From: an uncultured Bacilli bacterium
GTDB lineage: Bacteria > Bacillota_I > Bacilli_A > RF39 > UBA660
Length of the DNA: 9,280 nucleotides
Reading direction: 5' to 3'
NCBI GenBank assembly: GCA_948543905.1
Contig: CAOVIS010000037.1
Location: 1 to 9,280, forward strand
In this document: piece by piece, positions 7,512 to 9,280 of the stretch
Layout: every line of letters begins with the position of its first letter
Position numbering within the stretch: position 1 is the stretch's first letter
Translations under genes and position numbers: made by a program
The notes under the pieces: generated by a model
What the model was told of the DNA's origin: nothing
What the model saw: only the letters and a program-made list of their open reading frames with translations
The model's database searches: none

Positions 7512-8144
7512 TTGAGTGATATTAGGGTACAGAATACAAAAAATAATTTGATTGCTGCTCTTTTAAGCTGCTTAGAAGATAAGAGTTTTCATAAGCTAAA
7601 AGTAAAAGATATTATTGATAAGGCTGGCGTAAGTACTAGAACGTTTTATCAATATTATTCAGATGTCAATGATTTGCTAAGAGATACAGAAGATAGCTTT
7701 ATTACAGAGTATCTAAAAAATGTTGAAAAAGATCGTGATTCATTAGGAGATCTTGATTTAGATGTGCCTTTTGAAGATCAGTTAGAAACTATTTTAAATG
7801 CAACAAAAAATACCATCGAGTTCTGTTATGCGCATAAAAAAGAGATTCAACTCTTGTTATCTGATAATGGGGATACGCGTTTCTATAATATGATTTTCCA
7901 CACTGGTTGTGAGGAAATTATGAAACGTATGAGCCAGATGAAAAATATCGATAAGTTAAAGATGAATGAAAAAGAACAAATGAGAATGATGATTAGTGTG
8001 CAGGTATTTGTACACAGCATCATTGGTATGGTAAGAGTTTTGCTTGAATACAGTGATAGGTTAGCTCCATATGATGTTCGTCAGAGTATACTTACATTTT
8101 TGCGTGAATCCCCGATAGCTTATATGAATATAAATAAAAAATAG
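7512..8144 (+). CDS. TetR/AcrR-family transcriptional regulator
   Basis: This is a DNA-binding regulator of 210 residues, the usual TetR size. The N-terminal helix-turn-helix is clear: VKDIIDKAGVSTRTFYQYY at 31-49, with the family hallmark of a recognition helix ending F-Y-x-Y-Y, then a connecting helix. The remaining 160 residues should form the ligand-binding and dimerisation domain; it contains CYAHKKEIQLLLSDNGD, typical of the TetR subgroup with a DhaS-like C-terminal domain, but the ligand cannot be read from it. The start is TTG at 7512 (MSDIRVQNTK), chosen because GAGG (7501-7504) is 7 bases upstream and no ATG lies near in frame. It probably represses itself through the palindrome at 7408-7436 and may regulate the divergent gene, whose promoter carries the same half-site. 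The following PEBP gene, 162 bases downstream, is another possible target. Confidence 0.88.
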   Translation: MSDIRVQNTKNNLIAALLSCLEDKSFHKLKVKDIIDKAGVSTRTFYQYYSDVNDLLRDTEDSFITEYLKNVEKDRDSLGDLDLDVPFEDQLETILNATKNTIEFCYAHKKEIQLLLSDNGDTRFYNMIFHTGCEEIMKRMSQMKNIDKLKMNEKEQMRMMISVQVFVHSIIGMVRVLLEYSDRLAPYDVRQSILTFLRESPIAYMNINKK

Positions 8145-8220
8145 AGACGATAAAATAATTTATAGTATATTAGGCTGAACTCCACGATAACTGGCTAAAG
8201 TATTGAATTAAGTGGTTTTA

Positions 8221-8250
8221 TTGGCAATTGAAAAATAATTGTACTTAAAT
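8221..8250 (+). promoter_or_regulatory. Weak candidate promoter of the PEBP gene
   Basis: TTGGCA (8221-8226) is one base from the -35 consensus; 18 bases further TTAAAT (8245-8250) matches 4 of 6 of the -10. The rest of the 8145-8306 gap shows no other convincing signal. Readthrough from the TetR-type gene, which has no visible terminator, is the alternative. Confidence 0.25.
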
Positions 8251-8306
8251 ATGAAGTAGCATAAGAAGAATAGTAATTAAAAAACTCAGTTTTAGTGGAT
8301 ACGTCA

Positions 8307-8816
8307 ATGAAAATAGAAATTCCAACTATGAATGGATTTATTCCGGATTGCTACAGTAAATTTGCCAATGCTGATCAAAAGATTGAAGGAAAGCCTAGTA
8401 GATCTTTCCCAATTTTTATTACTGATGCACCCGATAATGCAAAAACTTTAGCTGTATATTTTAGAGATTTTGATTCAGTTCCAGTTTGTGGATTTACTTG
8501 GATTCACTGGTTAGCTGCCAATCTTCCGGTTCAAGATATTCCAGCTAATATTAGTCATTCTAAGAATACCAGCCTTGATTTCGTCCAAGGAAATAATAGC
8601 AATATTAGCAAGTTTTTAGGTAAAAATTATGGCCCAGTTAAAGGCTATACAGGTCCAATGCCTCCTGATAAGACGCACTATTACACCTTAACCGTGTATG
8701 CATTAGATACAAAACTTGATCTAAAAGATGGCTATTGGTTAAACGACTTTTTGCGTAAAATGGAAGGTCATATAATTGATAGTGCGACTATTTCAGTTCC
8801 AAGTAGAGCAAAATAA
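8307..8816 (+). CDS. YbhB/YbcL-type phosphatidylethanolamine-binding (PEBP) family protein
   Basis: This cytoplasmic protein of 169 residues belongs to the family named for similarity to Raf kinase inhibitor protein. The bacterial role is poorly defined, so none is assigned. The anion-binding pocket motifs are present: a DxD-type segment FRDFDSVPVCGFTWIHW (52-68) with Asp54, Asp56 and His67, and GYTGPMPPDKTHYYT (113-127), matching the family pattern Y-x-GPxPP-x-x-H-x-Y. The beginning MKIEIPTMNGFIPDCYSKFA resembles lactobacillar members, so ATG 8307 is taken as the start. GTG at 8295 would add MDTS before it but has no ribosome site. The site before ATG 8307 is also weak (GTGGA at 8295-8299), suggesting modest translation. 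No terminator is seen after the stop; the antisense RNA promoter begins 22 bases later. Confidence 0.9.
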   Translation: MKIEIPTMNGFIPDCYSKFANADQKIEGKPSRSFPIFITDAPDNAKTLAVYFRDFDSVPVCGFTWIHWLAANLPVQDIPANISHSKNTSLDFVQGNNSNISKFLGKNYGPVKGYTGPMPPDKTHYYTLTVYALDTKLDLKDGYWLNDFLRKMEGHIIDSATISVPSRAK

Positions 8817-8838
8817 AAGTCGAAGTTACTAATAAATA

Positions 8839-8847
8839 TGCTATAAT
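8839..8847 (+). promoter_or_regulatory. Extended -10 promoter of the antitoxin RNA
   Basis: TGCTATAAT has TG at 8839-8840 and a perfect TATAAT at 8842-8847. A poor -35 (TCGAAG, 8820-8825) lies 16 bases upstream. Initiation would be near 8854, just before a run of stable hairpins and no ORF, as expected for a small RNA. Confidence 0.6.
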
Positions 8848-8853
8848 TTAGGT

Positions 8854-8976
8854 AAAGAAAAAGGAGATCCGAAGATCTCCCAGACAGCCCGCTTTAAGAG
8901 CGGTGGCTAAGGTTATAAAAACGACTAAAACGACGCTCTATAACTCGCCAAAGTTATAGGTAGAGCGGCGTTTTTT
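8854..8976 (+). ncRNA. Antisense antitoxin RNA of a type I toxin-antitoxin locus
   Basis: The predicted RNA is about 120 nt, from the extended -10 promoter to the terminator ending at 8976. It has three hairpins. The first is GGAGATC/GATCTCC with a CGAA tetraloop (8863-8880). The second is AGCCCGCT paired with AGCG and GGCT around a TTAAG loop, with a GT bulge (8886-8908). The third is the terminator (8929-8972). Between them AAAACGAC occurs twice (8918-8925 and 8927-8934). The 3' end overlaps the 3' end of the convergent toxin transcript. ACAGCC plus CGCT (8884-8893) is repeated in the toxin leader region (9125-9136), so the two RNAs can also pair there. The arrangement is like the Fst/par and TxpA/RatA-type systems. 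The 5' end is predicted, not seen. Confidence 0.6.
8929..8976. terminator. Shared two-way terminator of toxin mRNA and antitoxin RNA
   Basis: AACG and CGCTCTATAACT (8929-8945) pair with AGTTAT, AGAGCG and CGTT (8952-8972), with a 6-base loop, a 4-base bulge AGGT and one A-G mismatch. The + strand tail is a T run to 8976, part of which is the toxin stop codon. The minus strand tail reads TCGTTTTAGTCGTTTTT. Both convergent transcripts can end here and so share this hairpin as complementary sequence. Confidence 0.8.
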
Positions 8977-9067
8977 ATTTTCTGTTGTGATGATCGATAT
9001 ATGTTAGCAAAGCTAACATAAAACTACCAAACAAAAGCATTAACGAGATGGCCTCGTATACGCTCAT
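8975..9067 (-). CDS. Holin-like type I toxin peptide, 30 residues
   Basis: The peptide starts MSVYEAISLMLLFGSFMLAL and ends LTYIDHHNRK. A single hydrophobic helix (about residues 7-23) is followed by a short charged tail. The opening M-S-V-Y-E-A is the signature of the putative holin-like toxin (Hol-Tox, TxpA-like) peptides common in Firmicutes. These insert into the membrane of the producing cell and are kept silent by an antisense RNA. The ATG at 9067 has only a modest site, AAAGGG about 9 bases upstream. A far better site 40 bases upstream serves an overlapping leader frame (9024-9101). The coding sequence contains a perfect 9-bp hairpin (9000-9020). Its stop codon lies in the T run of the antitoxin terminator. 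Local GC is visibly higher than in the rest of the window. The family call is from recognition of the pattern. Confidence 0.8.
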   Translation of the reverse strand: MSVYEAISLMLLFGSFMLALLTYIDHHNRK

Positions 9068-9101
9068 CTGGCTGAACCCTTTCTGCTTGATGTTGGTCCA
9101 T
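9024..9101 (-). CDS. Leader ORF overlapping the toxin start (25 residues)
   Basis: The frame begins ATG at 9101 (MDQHQAERVQPDERIRGHLV) and ends TAG at 9024, running through the toxin start in a different frame. GGAGGTGA lies 5 bases before its ATG and is the best Shine-Dalgarno in the window. It could be a translated leader whose passage opens or feeds the toxin start, as mok does for hok. It could also be a mere by-product of a ribosome-loading site used for the toxin. The peptide is hydrophilic and resembles nothing I know. Confidence 0.35.
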   Translation of the reverse strand: MDQHQAERVQPDERIRGHLVNAFVW

Positions 9102-9108
9102 AGGCCTC

Positions 9109-9121
9109 ACCTCCAGGAGGT
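9109..9121 (-). promoter_or_regulatory. Palindromic Shine-Dalgarno of the toxin mRNA leader
   Basis: On the minus strand the sequence is ACCTCCTGGAGGT: the ribosome site GGAGGT is preceded directly by its own anti-Shine-Dalgarno. In RNA only about four pairs (ACCT/AGGT) can close over a five-base loop, but two mRNA molecules or another partner could pair fully. It may dampen translation or provide a contact for the antitoxin RNA. Confidence 0.45.
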
Positions 9122-9158
9122 AAAACAGCCGCCGCTCATAAAACTTTCTGCGGATATA

Positions 9159-9164
9159 ATTATA
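9159..9164 (-). promoter_or_regulatory. Probable -10 element of the toxin promoter
   Basis: Minus-strand TATAAT (9164 down to 9159) is perfect, and a start near 9152 would give a leader beginning CCGCAGAAAG. The -35 is weak: TTGAGA lies only 10 bases away and TTTTCT is at 17. The leader's first bases CCGC can pair with GCGG about 15 bases on, forming a 5' stem as in known type I toxin mRNAs. Confidence 0.45.
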
Positions 9165-9183
9165 GCGAATTGGCTCTCAATAG

Positions 9184-9213
9184 AAAAGCTCGCGATTAAT
9201 TTCGCGGGCTTTT
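9184..9213. terminator. Hairpin terminator after the partial minus-strand gene
   Basis: AAAAGCTCGCG (9184-9194) pairs with CGCGGGCTTTT (9203-9213) over 11 positions with one G-T wobble and an 8-base loop. T tracts flank it in both directions. It sits 11 bases after the stop of the minus-strand reading frame at 9224 and before the toxin promoter, so it most likely ends that upstream gene. Confidence 0.7.
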
Positions 9214-9223
9214 ACTATTAAAC

Positions 9224-9280
9224 TTATTCTGCTTTTTCCTTAATAAAAAAATATGTAAATAGACAATAGATTATAATTCC
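9224..9280 (-). CDS. C-terminal end of a probable membrane protein (partial)
   Basis: The minus strand is open from the window edge to a TAA at 9224 and encodes GIIIYCLFTYFFIKEKAE. That is a hydrophobic stretch followed by a charged tail, as at the end of a transporter or other membrane protein. A good terminator hairpin follows 11 bases later, which supports a real gene end. With 18 residues visible the family cannot be named. Confidence 0.45.
   Translation of the reverse strand, partial: GIIIYCLFTYFFIKEKAE

Noticed and set aside
8145..8306. A further small gene or IS remnant in the gap before the PEBP gene
   Set aside because: I found no start with a ribosome site, no terminal inverted repeat pair and no recognisable peptide; only a weak promoter candidate.
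9155..9160. Plus-strand TATAAT as a promoter reading out of the toxin locus
   Set aside because: It is the mirror of the minus-strand -10 within the palindrome TATAATTATA, and a transcript from it would run straight into the hairpin at 9184-9213 with no gene behind it.

Overview
The window looks like a chromosomal piece of a low-GC Firmicute, most likely a Lactobacillus of the acidophilus/gasseri/johnsonii type. The DNA is very AT-rich, it uses AGGAG/GGTGA ribosome binding sites and TGn-TATAAT promoters, the GuaA tail resembles lactobacillar GMP synthases, and the PEBP protein and holin-like toxin are of types common in lactobacilli. The species call is an inference from composition and remembered family resemblance, not from a search.

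Layout. (1) 2-367: the 3' end of guaA (GMP synthase), a housekeeping gene whose 3' end is a known integration target for genomic islands. An imperfect copy of its last 15 bases lies 60 bp downstream, followed by a terminator at 474-507. (2) 576-6803: a defence block on the + strand. It starts with a SIR2-domain gene (576-2174) broken by one in-frame TAA codon inside the SIR2 fold. A complete type III restriction-modification operon follows, mod (2293-4182) and res (4182-6803), overlapping by one base. The mod gene carries an uninterrupted run of eight G at codons 19-21. Gain or loss of one G would end the protein within about a dozen codons, so this is a candidate phase-variable ON/OFF methyltransferase, written here in the ON frame. 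(3) 6914-7306 (-): an unrecognised 130-residue protein, convergent with res across a strong hairpin terminator. (4) 7512-8144 (+): a TetR-type regulator with a 29-bp near-palindrome overlapping its own -10 promoter element, then a YbhB/YbcL-type PEBP protein (8307-8816). (5) 8839-9164: a compact, visibly GC-richer type I toxin-antitoxin locus. A 30-residue membrane toxin (8975-9067, -) and an antisense RNA (about 8854-8976, +) are transcribed toward each other and share a two-way terminator hairpin. A 25-codon leader frame with a much better Shine-Dalgarno overlaps the toxin start. (6) 9224-9280 (-): the last 18 codons of a probable membrane protein with its terminator.

How it fits together. 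guaA, SIR2 and type III RM look like an anti-phage island placed next to an integration hotspot. One defence gene appears inactivated and the other carries a switchable tract. The TetR/PEBP genes and the toxin-antitoxin locus form separate transcription units. The most interesting items are the poly-G switch in mod and the architecture of the toxin-antitoxin RNA pair.
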